DNA of 34,094 nucleotides from Pleurotus djamor (Eukaryota; Basidiomycota; Agaricomycetes; Agaricales; Pleurotaceae): positions 1 to 34,094 of the forward strand of contig JAPEVF010000491.1 in assembly GCA_029747585.1 (NCBI GenBank), in the 5' to 3' direction. Position numbers and translations under genes: made by a program. The notes under the pieces are model-generated. The model did not search any database. It had not been told where the DNA came from and saw only the letters and a list, made by a program, of their open reading frames with translations. Positions within the stretch are counted from its first letter, which is position 1. Every line of letters begins with the position of its first letter. Positions 1 through 11,159 of this stretch are shown piece after piece.

Positions 1-175
1 CACTCTATGCACGACCCGAACCTGGCGCTGAGTGAAGTTGCAATTTTTGTACGCTGCTACTTACTCCTATGCGAAAGGAAGGGTTCCCGTTCATATCATC
101 CTGTTTCTAGTAATCTACAGTTACACGGCACTGAAGGAGGACCGACTCCCCCACGTCCGCCTTTGCTTCATTCAT

Positions 176-732
176 GAAGTNGGGGTGAGGAGCTGCTGAG
201 AACGGGATACCCACGGAATCCGCATGCGGGTGTGGCACAGGACCTCGTCCCGCCCCATCGCACACGGTTCATGAAGAGCGATGGTTGGGCACAACTTGGT
301 CCATTCCCCCGAGCCTTTGATTATTTCAGAGACGGCAGTCTTTACATTGTGGATGCTCCAGGCCATCTCGCAGGCCACATAAACGTGCTAGTACGTACGT
401 CTAGCGACGGTGGTTGGATGTACTTGGCGGGAGACAGTGCGCACCATTACGCATTGATTAGCGGTGAGGCCGAGGTCGCGTTTGGGCATCCTGGTCATGG
501 TATACACTTGTGCGCACATGTCGACAAGACCGCTGCCGACGAACATATTTGGAGAATCAGAGAGTTGAGCAAGTCGCCGAAGCACGGAGTAGGGCAGGAT
601 GGTCGTATGGTCTTCTCCCAGTGGCTGTTTGCTATTGACATTGATGATGGAGCTGTGGTGTCGTATATAGCAACTGCATTTCCTGATTTGAGCGTGGTAA
701 GAGCGGAGGTCAACTCTAAACGGTTAAAATGA
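176..732 (+). pseudogene. Chimeric fragment of an MBL-fold hydrolase gene
   Basis: Bases 176-580 match 12422-12826, inside the intact MBL gene, with three mismatches and one N, so the copy is about 99% identical. It covers roughly residues 132-266 of the 296-residue parent. It therefore has the GHLAGH and AGDS metal-ligand segments but lacks the HxHxDH motif and the final LAHDD histidine, and cannot be a working hydrolase. At 581 the sequence switches to about 56 bp (581-636) that resemble 14780-14835 in the SSM4 gene, with five mismatches. The frame stays open from the MBL part through the SSM4-like part to a stop at 730-732. No upstream start context resembles the parent gene. I read it as a recent duplication joined to another fragment. 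Whether it is transcribed cannot be seen. Confidence 0.85.
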
Positions 733-1180
733 ATGCAAGTGCGACGACCACAACACCTCAGACTGACAGGGTTTCCCCTCCCGAAGGTAGGCTGTAGCCA
801 GCGAAAAAAGGGGGGGTGCCCCTAGTTTCGCTGGTGTGTATTTGACTATCTACCGGTACATGAGAGTGTGTTACGGCTATGGTTACGGCTACGGCTACAT
901 CAAGTTTGAGAGAGAAGGCAGAGAACCTAAGTGACAGGAAAGAGTGTGAGTCAGTGAGTAGCGAGAACGACAAGTCGACGCGAAAAGACATACGGTTAGG
1001 GGTAGGCGCTCGTCAAAAACCCAAACAAGATCGTGTATTGCAAAGACTTGGGTGCGGTGACATGACCGTGAAGGAGGGCGGCTAGTCGTACAAGATGGCG
1101 GCGAGGAGGCTGAACAGACGACGGGCGCTTGAATAGAACACCGACAAAATAACGGTGCGGAGAAGAGGGATGGGCAAGGT
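733..1180. other. Stretch without a recognised gene
   Basis: No convincing coding region is visible. Around 880-900 there is a short run of imperfect GGTTACGGCTAC repeats. From about 1070 the sequence enters the repeat array described next. Confidence 0.5.
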
Positions 1181-3480
1181 GGTTGGTGGCGCGGTCGAGG
1201 AGGGGGATGAAGGAGGGCGGCTAGTCGTGCAAGACAGGTGTTGGTGGCGCGGTCGAGAAAGAACGAGACTTGCTGATGCGAGGGTGGTGAAAAAAGGATG
1301 GGGGACCGGGGTGCCAGCAAGGGAATGACAACACGATCGCGGTCGTAAAGGGAGGGCGGCTAGTCGTGAACAAGGTACAAGTGATGGCGGAAAGATCAAG
1401 GAGGGAGAGGGAGAGTTGCATGAACAAGTCAACTAATAATAAACAAGATTGAATTAGCAAAGATCATAACGGCGACAAAAGCAAGAGACTTACGATGATG
1501 ATGACATGAGAGCACCTCAAAGGGGAACAAGATCGTCGCCAGCCTAATCGAGAAGGAACCGACCACGATCGGAAGCAAAGGCAGGTGGTTGGTGGTTGGT
1601 GGCGCGGTCGACGAGGAAGACCGTGAGGTTAAGGACTACCGATGCAAAGACGGTGGATGCCGGCGTGGTGGTGAGTCTGTGGGACATGGATCCCGTGGGT
1701 TAGGATGGGTTGGAAGGCGTGGCGACCATCGAACAAGGGGTGGTTATCGACCGAAACATGCTAGAAAGTGCAGTGGTAAGTACAAAGACTGAAGAAAAGG
1801 AAAGAAGAAAACTTACAATGATCATACACCCCCCTCCATGAGGTAAGTACTTGATGCCTTCGCGACGAGTTGGGATCGTCGACAGCCCGATCGAGACATA
1901 GCCCATAATAGGTATCGACCGATGACAGAGTGCTCCGTCTTTTGATGTAGGTACGCGAGTTGGCGATGGAGATTTCGGATTGTTCGAAGGGGTCGAGCCA
2001 GAGTTTGCGATGACCAATGCCAATGACGGAGGAGGATGGACAGGGAAGAGTCCGATGTTGCAGACAGCAACGGCCGAGGTGAGGTGGTTGGTGGCGCGGT
2101 AGAGAGAGGATGGAGGATGGAGGATGATCGATGAAGAGTGGTTGGTGGCGCGGTCGAGAAGGGGGTGGACATCGACGTTCGTGAACCAGGGTCCAAGTCG
2201 ATCGAGGCGAGAGCTAGAGAGACAATAAATGTTCAGCATAAGCAAAGGCAGCAAGAAGAGAAAGACTTACGATTCGGTTCGCCCACAATCATACGTGATA
2301 CGACTTGGGTAAGCATTCAGCTCCTTCCTTCGAGTAGTCCACGCCGGAACTGACACATGAGCATCAGAAACGGCAGGGTTGGTAGTTGGTGGCGCCGTCG
2401 AGAAGGGGAGTAAACATCGTCGTAAGCAAGGTCCCGAGTGGGTCGAGGCGAGAGCTAGGCACAAGATAAGTGTTGAGTATAAAGAAGGGGAATAAAAAAA
2501 AGAAAGAAAGACTTACAAAGTTGCGTTGCCAACTCCCATCCATGACATGACCTGTACCCAAGTACAATTGGGGACATGAGCGATCGATCGTGAGGTGGTT
2601 GGTGGCGCGGTTGAGAAGATGAGTGAGCGGCGCCGTTCGAAGTAAGGGTTCATAAGCATCGGGCCAGTGCCGAGAGCTATGAGGCCGCCGAGGAGGATGA
2701 AGATGATGTATGGAAGGCTATAAAGCAGACGTTGAGCACGAAGAAAGGGAACAGAACAAGATAAAAAGACTTACAACCATGACACAACTTGTGTAGCCTT
2801 CGTGTGGGTGCCTGACGCCGGGATTGGCACAGCGAGAGTCTTGTAGACAGAGCTGAAGGAGGGTGGCTAGTCGTGCAAGACAGCGGCTAGGTGTTAGACA
2901 GCGATGAAAAGTGGTTGGTGGCGCGGTCGAGAAGTGGGGCAAGCACCGATGTCGTGAGCAACTTGATCGAGGCGACACCTAGGGAGAAAGTAAATGTTGA
3001 GAGTAAAGAAAGGGATCAAGGAAAGAAATACTTACCACTTGTTTCGCCCACGACCATACGTGATACGACTTGGGTAAGCATTCGATTTCTCCCTTCGAGT
3101 AGTCCACGCCGGAACCGACATATGAACATCAGGAACGGCAAGGTAGGTGGTTGGTGGCGCGGTCGAGAAGGGGAGTGAACCCAACGTCGTGAGCAGGAGC
3201 AAGGTGCCAACTTCATCGAGGCGTGGCGAGAGCTAAGAAGAAATGGAATGTTGAGCATAAGAGAAAAAAGAAAGAAGAGAAATGCTTACCATTCGTTTCG
3301 CCCACGACCATACGTGATGCGACCTAGGTAAGCATCCGGTCCCTTCCTTCGAGTAATCCACGCCGGGACCGGCCCATGAATACAGGGTAGGTGGTTGGTG
3401 GCGCGGTCGAGGAGAGGGGCAGCGTGGACAAAGTGACGAAGGACAAGAGCTTCAAGACCAAATGGTTGGTGGCGCGGTCG
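1072..3480. repeat. Degenerate array of ~240-bp repeat units with splice-like signals
   Basis: The 17-mer TTGGTGGCGCGGTCGAG, or a one- to two-base variant, occurs near 1183, 1241, 1596, 2087, 2140, 2386, 2599, 2914, 3151, 3393 and 3466. A second motif, GGAGGGCGGCTAGTCGT, occurs near 1074, 1211, 1352 and 2856. A third block of about 73 bp (GTTTCGCCCACGACCATACG onward to TCCACGCCGG) is found near 2275-2347, 3040-3113 and 3295-3366. The clearest units are 2914 to 3151 to 3393, with spacing of about 240 bp. On the minus strand most units carry GTAAG directly after the third block, then a T-rich stretch of 50-65 bases ending in TAG. These look like repeated intron-containing exons. Translated on the minus strand, the blocks give recurring peptides such as FSTAPPTT and VPAWTTRR. 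No complete gene can be assembled. It may be an amplified gene fragment, a satellite-like array or the remains of a mobile element. Confidence 0.65.
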
Positions 3481-3639
3481 AGAAGGGAGCTTTGCTGGAG
3501 ACAGGACGCCGGAAACGATGGCGAGGGCGTAGGGACTATGGTGCCGAATGGTAGGATGGGCCGTGAACCAACAGCGCAGGAACGATAGCTATACGGTGAT
3601 GTCAGACTGATCGTTTAAAGAGTAAATGATCGCTAAAAC

Positions 3640-4745
3640 AAACTTACAAGGTACGTGGTTCATTTCCAACATCCAAAGGAAAGGCTCGAGCCACTGGCTA
3701 GACTAGAAGTAAACAAGGGATGAGTCAGGTTAATGACAAGGTAGCAAAAAGGATACGATGAGACTTACTCAAGGTTGACCAGCGGTCACGGCAAAGTCTC
3801 GGCCACATAACAAGGTTGATTGATTGGATGGTGACGATAGCGGCGCGTAGAAAACGAGTGCGATAGAGGGGCCGTGTTGGTGATCGGCGAAGATTTGAGG
3901 CAAGTTCTCCGGCGCGAGCCAAGTTGAAGATGATATCTTCATTCTGCGCATCGTAAAGCAGGTCTCTGTAACGTGCAATTAGAACTATTGGAACGCGAGT
4001 AAAAATGGTGGGGAGAGGCACACCCAACATGAAGATCAGCGGGCAAACCATGTTCGCTGGAAAGAACATGGTTTGATCATGTTCTCGTCCCCCCTTTTTC
4101 ACTCACGAGTGAGTTTTTCATTTGCAGGAGGGGCGGGCGGCGGGCCATGGCAAGGAGGGAGGATCTGGGCGGCCGGAGCGGCGTCTGACAACTAAAGAAG
4201 GAATGTAAGGCTTCGGCTAACAGCACAAGCACCTTGTACACTCACAGCGTAGCAGAAAAGGCCAAGTATTAGCCTATGACTTCGAGCCCCAAGGTAGAGA
4301 GCCTCGAAGAGGGGTCCTGGATCATTGGATGATGAGAAAATAGATATGAGAGACGAAAGAATGAATAAAACTTACCAAGAATATCAAAGACAATGCGTCG
4401 CAGATGCGAGAGGGAATGAATCTAGTAGAGAGGGATTGTCAGCGCTGATACTGGACCGCTAACGAAGCAATGGCATACCTCAGATGATGGTGGCAAGAGC
4501 AAAGAGTAGGTCGGGCGCTTCGAGTAGCGCGTTGGCTACAAGTCCCGACGCGGTCCCTGAACAAGACAGGAGTCAGCAACATGAAGGACGAATGGACCGA
4601 GAGAGACATACCAAGGAGGAGAGTCATAGTCAAGAGTGGTCGAGACGAGTACGAGGAGGAGAAGGGGGTGGAAGAAAGAAAGTTCAGAGAGGGAGGGGCA
4701 GGGGGCGAGCCCAGCACGAACAATGGTGGTAAAGCGTATTGGCAT
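3640..4745 (-). pseudogene. Possible decayed multi-exon membrane-protein gene
   Basis: Reading the minus strand from about 4745, short hydrophobic or conserved-looking stretches are separated by plausible introns. Examples are LVANALLEAPDLLFALATII near 4480-4560, RICDALSLIFL near 4375-4430, LFEALYLGARSHRLILGLF near 4255-4320, and ARYRDLLYDAQNEDIIF near 3915-3980. Donors of the GTAAG or GTATG type follow several of them. However, a stop codon precedes the donor after the first stretch, and no continuous frame joins all parts. I do not recognise the family. It may be a dead gene or may use splice sites that I did not identify. Confidence 0.3.
4045..4074. repeat. 11-bp perfect inverted repeat (hairpin)
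   Basis: AAACCATGTTC at 4045-4055 and GAACATGGTTT at 4064-4074 are exact reverse complements separated by an 8-base loop. A further partial copy (CATGTTC) follows at about 4079. It lies inside the decayed membrane-gene region, and no function is evident. Confidence 0.7.
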
Positions 4746-4749
4746 AATG

Positions 4750-5400
4750 ACGGGTCATAGTGGGGGGAAGTTGGGGAGGAGGTTCGGTCAAGTCAGCTTT
4801 TTATACTCTTTGAATGCTTGCATCTGTTGTGGTTGACTGGATATTCAATTCTTTATTAAGGATTATAATATTCAGAAAATGATACTTGATGATATTAGGG
4901 CATTGACTTCGTGCCCTACTTCTCAAACGCCGTGTCCGAAGCTTGTTCCCTGAGCGTGTGTACCCGCGGAAATGGGAGCTTCAGATCAGGTAATTACCAG
5001 AAAGGAAGAAGAGATTGAATCTATATTGCGATGACTCAGACGGCAACAAGTCCAATTCCGAAAGACATGCAGCTGCGTACCAGGTACCTCCTCCATCCTT
5101 TCTTCCTTCCCCCCTTCTTCTCCGCTCTGCCTCTCACCCTCTCACCTTCTCCCCATTGACACCATTCCACTTGCCCCGCTAACCGAATTTCCACTCAAAT
5201 CCTTTCCCTTCGCCTTGTCAGTGTCTTGGACATCTCAGCCCTCGCCTTCTCACTTTTCCCTCCGCCTTCCATCGCCGTCGACGTGTCTCTGGCTTGATAC
5301 CACCGCCCTTCGTCTCTTCAAGCGTCTCTTTGATTCTTCAAACGCCTCTACAACCGTCTACGCGCAGCCTGCGCCTTGGATTCCATCGTGACTTAACACA
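4750..5400. promoter_or_regulatory. Gene-poor stretch ending in a pyrimidine-rich promoter-like tract
   Basis: Bases 4750-5090 show nothing coding. Bases about 5090-5390 are strongly pyrimidine-rich on the plus strand (CTTCC, CCCTT and CTCTC runs). Such tracts are common just upstream of fungal start codons. An ATG follows at 5410 (MPSEY) and is followed almost at once by a GTGAG donor-like site. I could not follow a gene beyond that point, so this is only a possible promoter and first exon. Confidence 0.25.
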
Positions 5401-5973
5401 GAAACATTGATGCCCTCCGAGTATTGTGAGTCATCCCCCTCCATTTCGGCATTGTATGGGATGCTTATATACCTGTCGGATCGTGATTCTGCTCCATCCT
5501 TGCTCCCATCCGAGCGTACGCACGTCGTAGGCCACCGTTATAACTCTGTACATCACTCTTCGCTTGCTTACACGAGTAGTGTCTTAATTCCCTCGATCCA
5601 TAGTGTGCTTCAATCTCTGTAGCGTAGACTGAATTAGATATAGCTACAAATAGTCGCATCGAATCAATAGAGGCCTTGTATGTTCGGGTACAGTCACCTT
5701 GCTGTGACGCGATCATTCCAAAAGTAATTTCCAAAGCTTGTGTTTATTAGATGGGATGTAGAGTATCCTCCGGTCAAAGTAGCACGGCTGAGAGTACAGT
5801 ATAGTGTACTTTCCAACCGAACGGAAAACGCGCACACAGTCGTAAAGGAAAGTAGTCGATTGGTGAGCCGAGAATTTTGAGAATGAAACATGCCTTGATA
5901 CCTCATTGTAGCAATGATAGAGGTAAATAATTGTACTAGACTAACTCTTTGCTATCTATTTTAACTGTTTAAG

Positions 5974-6126
5974 GACCTCGAAAGTGTCATTTCGGCGGCG
6001 GAACGTTGGGGAATGGAGCAACCGAAGTCGACCCCTATGACTCCTGATCCGGTCGAACTTGTTCGTGAATGTCTTCTGCCCTTGAAATCGGTCTGGAGAA
6101 ACGGGATTACTTGCTGTACCTTCATG
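5974..6126 (+). other. Possible isolated exon
   Basis: An open stretch preceded by TTTAAG and followed by GTAAGT reads from DLESVISAAERWGME to a cysteine-containing end at GITCC. The splice-like borders and the ordinary codon content suggest a real exon or an exon relic of a plus-strand gene. The phrase is loosely like the helical part after BTB/POZ domains in basidiomycete proteins, but this is a weak impression. No partner exons were assembled between 5400 and 7450. Confidence 0.25.
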
Positions 6127-6660
6127 TAAGTGTCAGAAGACTTTAATACGAAGCTATATAAACCTGTAAAAGCATCGCAAAGCATTGAATCATCAGAGAC
6201 TTACCGGCATCGAGTGTGTACCACTTTGAAACGATCATTGAAGTTTCAAAAGTTGATCTCATGTTCAACGTTCGGGTTGTCTACTTGAATCGAAGAAAGA
6301 GATTTGAATTTGGAGACTTGCCTTTTGGGTTCAGTGGAATGTATTGAGCGACGAGACTGAACACAATGCTTACTCGTGCTTGAGAGGTCTCGCGTCGCCA
6401 GAATCATGGTCATATCCCTTCGACAAACCTTTCAACGCTATTCCTACACCACCAACTCTTGTGTTTCTTCCTTGACTTGAAGTCAATAATGCGAAACAAC
6501 TCAAACTCGAGTACGACCAAGGCATCCATGTATCATTCAACTTCCAAATCTAATTGCTTCGAGCCGTATCACTCACTTCATTCGGTCACGATGTCAGGTT
6601 TGTTTCTACTCAACTTGATGTTTTACTCAAATTCAATGCTCAACTTCATGAATCAGGTTT

Positions 6661-7452
6661 GTGCTCATCCACTCAGACCTTGGTATCATCTTTGCAATTT
6701 CAGATACTATGGCACATACTCTGACGCGAAAGCTGCTAACACAAGGAGACCATATGGAAATGCGACACACGTTGGTCGCTGTAATCGACGGCGACAACGA
6801 GGGACCCGATCATTGGGGTCGCCAGTGCAGACTGCTTCTAGCCAGGTGGAGCATGATTGAAATTCGACCAAGTCAACATACCCCGTTTCTGGAACGGTTG
6901 ACGTGTATTCCCCGTTGCTGTTGCTGGAACATGTACCTTGACAGCAGAATGAGGATGTGCTTCGATATTAGTTCAAAAGAAGCACACATCAAGTCGCAGC
7001 ACGATCACCAAAAGGAAGCTCATATTGTACACACCAGGCACCACACTCCCATGCGAACACATCGACGGAGTTTTCCGACAGATCTTGGAAGTAAGCTCAA
7101 TGGTTCTGGAGCCCATTTTACGACACGAACGAATGGGGAAGATATGGAATTTGGGGGTTTGCTCTACTCGACATGGTCAATTGTACGTACTCAATGTCCT
7201 GACTCAGTCTCCCCCATCACCCACCGCCCACCACCCATCATGCTCGTGTTCAATGCCTCCACCATCTCCCTTACCCAGCGCGCACCGGCACCTCCACCAT
7301 CACCTGAACTTTCTCCACTCTGCGAGAGGATGGCTTCCCTTCGAAGGGGTACCGCGAGATGGCTTGCCGCCGTCACGAAATCTCGTGTGGTCAAACGTGC
7401 GCCGTTTGTCTTGGTCACTTGGTTTCCCAGTCTGACACTTGGCCGTTTCTAG
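6661..7452 (+). CDS. Uncertain 263-codon ORF, unrecognised
   Basis: This is the longest open frame between 4750 and 10000. The predicted product has no domain that I recognise, no clear membrane span and a low-complexity proline/serine stretch near the C-terminus. Its composition (many His, Arg, Thr and Met) is not that of a typical conserved protein. It may be a chance ORF in a gene-poor region. It is listed because its length is above the local background. Confidence 0.15.
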   Translation: MLIHSDLGIIFAISDTMAHTLTRKLLTQGDHMEMRHTLVAVIDGDNEGPDHWGRQCRLLLARWSMIEIRPSQHTPFLERLTCIPRCCCWNMYLDSRMRMCFDISSKEAHIKSQHDHQKEAHIVHTRHHTPMRTHRRSFPTDLGSKLNGSGAHFTTRTNGEDMEFGGLLYSTWSIVRTQCPDSVSPITHRPPPIMLVFNASTISLTQRAPAPPPSPELSPLCERMASLRRGTARWLAAVTKSRVVKRAPFVLVTWFPSLTLGRF

Positions 7453-8784
7453 GTATCCAGTCAGTCGTCGTCAGGATTCAGACAGTCCGGCGGCACAGCC
7501 AAGATGGGGAGACAACAGGTGCTGGTGCGTACTGTGTTGACATGTCCCCATGACCTTCGTTGATTTGATTCTTGTAGCTCCGCAGGTAGCCATCCGGGAG
7601 GAAGTTGACATTGACGCGTTGTCCTTGGTCTCGCAGGCGGGTTCTCATGACCATACGGCACTCGACGTCATCGTCATCAAGCACACATCATTCGGTATGT
7701 GCTTCTGCTTCCCTCTCGGTCCCGATAGACATTGACGCGAAGTTGCTTGCGGTGATCGTTTAGCTGTTCCGTCCTCCGAGACCTCGGAACGAGACTCTGA
7801 CACGCGATTGGTGATGGGAAGGAGGTCACGGTCGTGGTCGTCTGCTGAGGGTGCCGCCATCGCCGTGAGGTGAACGGACCAGAACCTATTACTTTACTTT
7901 CTTGTTTTTTTTTGGGACTTGTGTACTTTCTTGTTCGAGACCGACGCCGCAGTAACCAATGGTGTATTCGTAGCTTATTTAGATAGTCAGTATCGACCGC
8001 ATCACATAGCTTGAACAAAAAAAAAAACNNTCAAAAAGCACATCATGCCATTTACCCGAATACGTTCCCCTCCAACGACCAGGCGCGATGAATGTTCGTA
8101 CCCAAATTGGTCGGCTGGTCAGCACCGCCGACAACGATCAACCACCTCGGACACCGATGACAACGGCGGCGAGCTCGAAGTTCCAAGGTTCGAAGGTTCC
8201 AAGTGTCTGGGTTGTTGGGTAACGAGGCCAGGCCGCCGAAATCGCAATCGCAGTCGCAGCAAGTCCCCCAAAAAGAAGAGGGCACGAAATAAATATAAGT
8301 ATTCTTCTGTTGTAACGATGTGGAAATAAGAACGAAGATAGAAGCATGTCAGTCAGTCAATCAGAGTGAATACGTACCAGGCACCTCGCGTAATGCAGTG
8401 AGTGATTCACCCCCCAAATCCAATGCATCGAAACGAGAGAAGACACCCTTGAAAATTTGATTTATCTAAAATCCAGATCGGTGGGCTGTTGACTCGGGGC
8501 TGGAAGAGGAATGATATATGATGATGGTGAGTATATTGCGAAGCATGGCTGCGGCGAAACAAAGGAAAAAGCTTACTTGACCGCTGGGTGGGAGTCACAT
8601 TCCACAAATTTATGTCCATACGACTCAGGAGTCAGGACGCTAGTCTGAATTCTGGAATGAAGTGGTCGGTGGATATATTGGAATTCGATCTTGATCCTTG
8701 ATTGATGATTTATTTGGCTTTGACTCGTGCTGCTGTGTGGATGTGGATTTTTTTGGGGTGTGTGTGTGGTGTGGTGTGGAAGCG

Positions 8785-8875
8785 GCTGATGAGGAAGGAG
8801 GGAGTTTGGGGGTGGGGACGGAGGAATGGGGAAGGAAGAAGGAGGAAAAAGAAAGAGGGAGAGGGAGGAAGGAGC
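8785..8875 (+). repeat. Purine-rich tract
   Basis: About 90 bases are almost entirely A and G on the plus strand (GGAGG, GAAGG and AAAGAGGG runs). Such homopurine stretches can form triplex (H-DNA) structures and often collect in gene-poor fungal DNA. Confidence 0.6.
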
Positions 8876-9731
8876 TTTGCATTCCTTTCTTCCCTTNCCC
8901 CCTCACCCCCACCCCACCACCCATCATGCGCACGCCTGGACATGGTCGTCGTCGTCGTCTCTGGGTCTTTGCCGTCGTCGGTTCCAGTCCCCATCGGTCT
9001 TGCTGTCCAGCACATCGCCGGCTTCGGTATGGATCGTCCCTTCGCGTCCTCGGTTGCGGCACCTCATTGACCACATCCGTGACTTCTCCTAGATCATCTC
9101 GTCGGCCGTGCTATCATCCTGCTAGAACCCAAGGTAAGCCCTCTGCATTGCTCGCATCGAGTTATCGGGATCACTTACTTTGTTCTTACAGTTACGACAC
9201 GGATTCTACAGTCCGTAGACCAGGATCGTCGTGTTAATGTGTACGCGACACACAATGATCTGTCGAGTATCTGGTGAGTCTTTGGATAATGGCTGGTTTA
9301 AATAAACGTTTACTGACCTTGATGAGACGTATCAACAGTATTAGTGCTTCGAGCTTTGTATTGCGTACCCGCACTCGTACTGTCGCAGGTCCCCGGTGAC
9401 CGACCAGTGTAATTATCAGCTTATTCCTAACATCAAAAAGTCAGTCTGCATGTTGATTCTCTTCGTCGCGAACGCGAAGGATGGCTTACGTTTGGGTATG
9501 AGTCCGTCATGGACGTCGTGGCGGTGGTGGCAATGGTTGCTTGTTCGAACGTTCGAACACGATCATCGAAGTTTCAGAACCAAATTGCCATTTGCATCAA
9601 AGTACTGACATGCCGTATACGTAGCTCTTCCCTCCGAGACCTTCTCCTTCTCCTCCTCGTACACTTCCTCTGTTTTCTACACATCCATCGACTGGATTTC
9701 GCGTGTGCATGCGTTATCCGTCGCGTCGTTT

Positions 9732-9890
9732 CTCCCTTCCTTGCCCTTCCTCTTCGAGTTTTCCCTCCTCCCCTCCCTTCCCTCCCACTCCTCCCACCCT
9801 TTCCTCCGCTCCCTCCACACATCTTGGAGCCTCCTCTCGCGTTCCCGTCCTGCCATACTAACATCCTCCCTCCTCTTCCCACAGATGCGG
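9732..9890 (+). repeat. Pyrimidine-rich tract
   Basis: About 150 bases are dominated by C and T (CTCCC, CTTCC and CCCTCC runs), interrupted near 9815-9860. The tract ends in a CACAG acceptor-like site at 9884, so part of it could be the polypyrimidine side of a long intron. Confidence 0.5.
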
Positions 9891-10163
9891 CATGCCGATG
9901 TCATGGAGACTAGATCCTCCCCGTAGCATTACCCTCCAGTCCCGAGTTCGGTCGTTTGGTCATTCAGAAATCGGTAAGTCTTTATCGAGTTCGATGTTCG
10001 TTTGATTGAAATTGATTTCCGTTTCGCGTAGGGTTCATGTTCATGGGTTTATGATGTCACGACCAGATCCGCGTAGAGTGCGACGAGGTCATGCTCGAAT
10101 GAGGGAGGGTGGACAGCGGGTTGTTGACGACGGCGATGATGTTGTCGTAGTGGTTGTGGTTGA

Positions 10164-10559
10164 GGTGGTTGTGGAGGTGGTTGTGGAGGAGGAAGTGGAA
10201 GTGGTGGTCTTGGTCGAAGCCAAATTTCTGAGTTGGAAATTGGCTTGGACTTTGACGCGCAAGGTCCTTCCTTTCCACCACCACCACCGCCCTCTATCCC
10301 TCCTCCTCTTCCTTCTACATTTACAACGACACATGCCTCGTTCAAATCATGCTCCGTCCTCCCTCTCCCTCCCGCCGCTCCTGCGCTCTTGATCCCTGCG
10401 CTTCCCACAACAGCAAGACGAACTCATCGCGTCAAATTCTCAAAGCTGCAGCAACTCTCGCGTGAAGCATGGATTACCAACGATCAAGCAAATTTCGAAC
10501 GAAGACTTTTCGAGACGACGAAAAAAGGATGGCAACTAATTCGTGGAAATCAAGCTTGA
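10164..10559 (+). CDS. Possible exon: Gly/Pro-rich protein with a basic helical C-terminus
   Basis: After a TGA at 10161 the frame is open to a TGA at 10557-10559. It reads a Gly/Cys/Ser-rich start (GGCGGGC type repeats), a Pro-rich middle, then an ordinary-looking C-terminal part (KFSKLQQLSREAWITNDQ to GWQLIRGNQA). The last 45 residues look more like a genuine folded segment than the low-complexity part. No start codon or upstream exon is certain, and the family is not recognised. The opposite strand is also open here, so coding status is uncertain. Confidence 0.25.
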   Translation, partial: GGCGGGCGGGSGSGGLGRSQISELEIGLDFDAQGPSFPPPPPPSIPPPLPSTFTTTHASFKSCSVLPLPPAAPALLIPALPTTARRTHRVKFSKLQQLSREAWITNDQANFERRLFETTKKGWQLIRGNQA

Positions 10560-10645
10560 TAATAANTTTTTTGGTAGGTATTTCGGATTTCACTCATGCC
10601 AAAGCTCATGTATTGACTTTGTGTTACTACGATAGGATACTATGG

Positions 10646-11152
10646 GACGTGTCGATGCGTGGTATATGGGTAACTAGGTAAGTTATAAGGTTGTACGAGC
10701 GGGAAAGATGCTTATACACCTTGTCCCTCCCTGCAGACGAATCGAAGGATGAGGCCCGGAGAGCGGAAGGCGTCGCAAATACTCGAAGGGCATGCTTTGG
10801 GATTGAGGACGGGTAAGTTGAATGGCTGTGACATTGGTGCTTGGGTGCTGACATGGACAAGTGGAATAGGTGTGGCTAGACGAGGTTGGAGTCAAGGGAT
10901 GGCATACACCTAGGGCGGAGGGAGCAGAGGAGAGGGAGGGAAGGGATCAGCTGAATGCGACGGAATACGTGCGCATAGAGGACACGAAGGGACAGGCGAT
11001 GTGTCGTTTGCGACGGGATATCAAGGTAAGCCAGTGATTGATGGACATACGCGACCAGTGCTAACGACGACAAGGACAGATGAACGAGGCGAATCATGGG
11101 TCTAGTAGGAGGAGTGGAGGCGTGTTTGTGTGTATGCGAGCTTGGATGTAGA
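10646..11152 (+). other. Possible small spliced coding fragment
   Basis: Open stretches with splice-like borders occur at about 10741-10809, 10869-11025 and 11081-11152. The second reads VWLDEVGVKGWHTP to CRLRRDIK and the third MNEANHGSSRR to a stop. The first and second stretches do not join in frame with the visible donors. The set may therefore be a decayed gene or part of one with other splice sites. The function is unknown. Confidence 0.2.
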
Positions 11153-11159
11153 CTAGTTG

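Larger units (their letters stand above)
7453..10160. other. Gene-poor stretch with low-complexity tracts
   Basis: Several plausible GT...AG pairs are present, for example a donor at 9133 and an acceptor at about 9190, with an open stretch TRILQSVDQDRRVNVYATHN near 9197-9270. No multi-exon gene could be assembled with confidence. An almost pure purine tract lies near 8785-8875 and a pyrimidine tract near 9732-9890. Two Ns follow an A-run at 8029-8030, and a single N sits at 8897. Confidence 0.4.

Noticed and set aside
8698..9237. Overlapping ORFs of up to 179 codons on both strands
   Set aside because: They are low-complexity translations of purine- or GT-rich tracts, contain an N, and are open on both strands.
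10650..10810. A splice joining ...DAWYM to DESKDE... that looks like the start of acireductone dioxygenase
   Set aside because: The similarity covers fewer than ten residues and depends on a donor chosen by hand; the downstream sequence does not follow the family.
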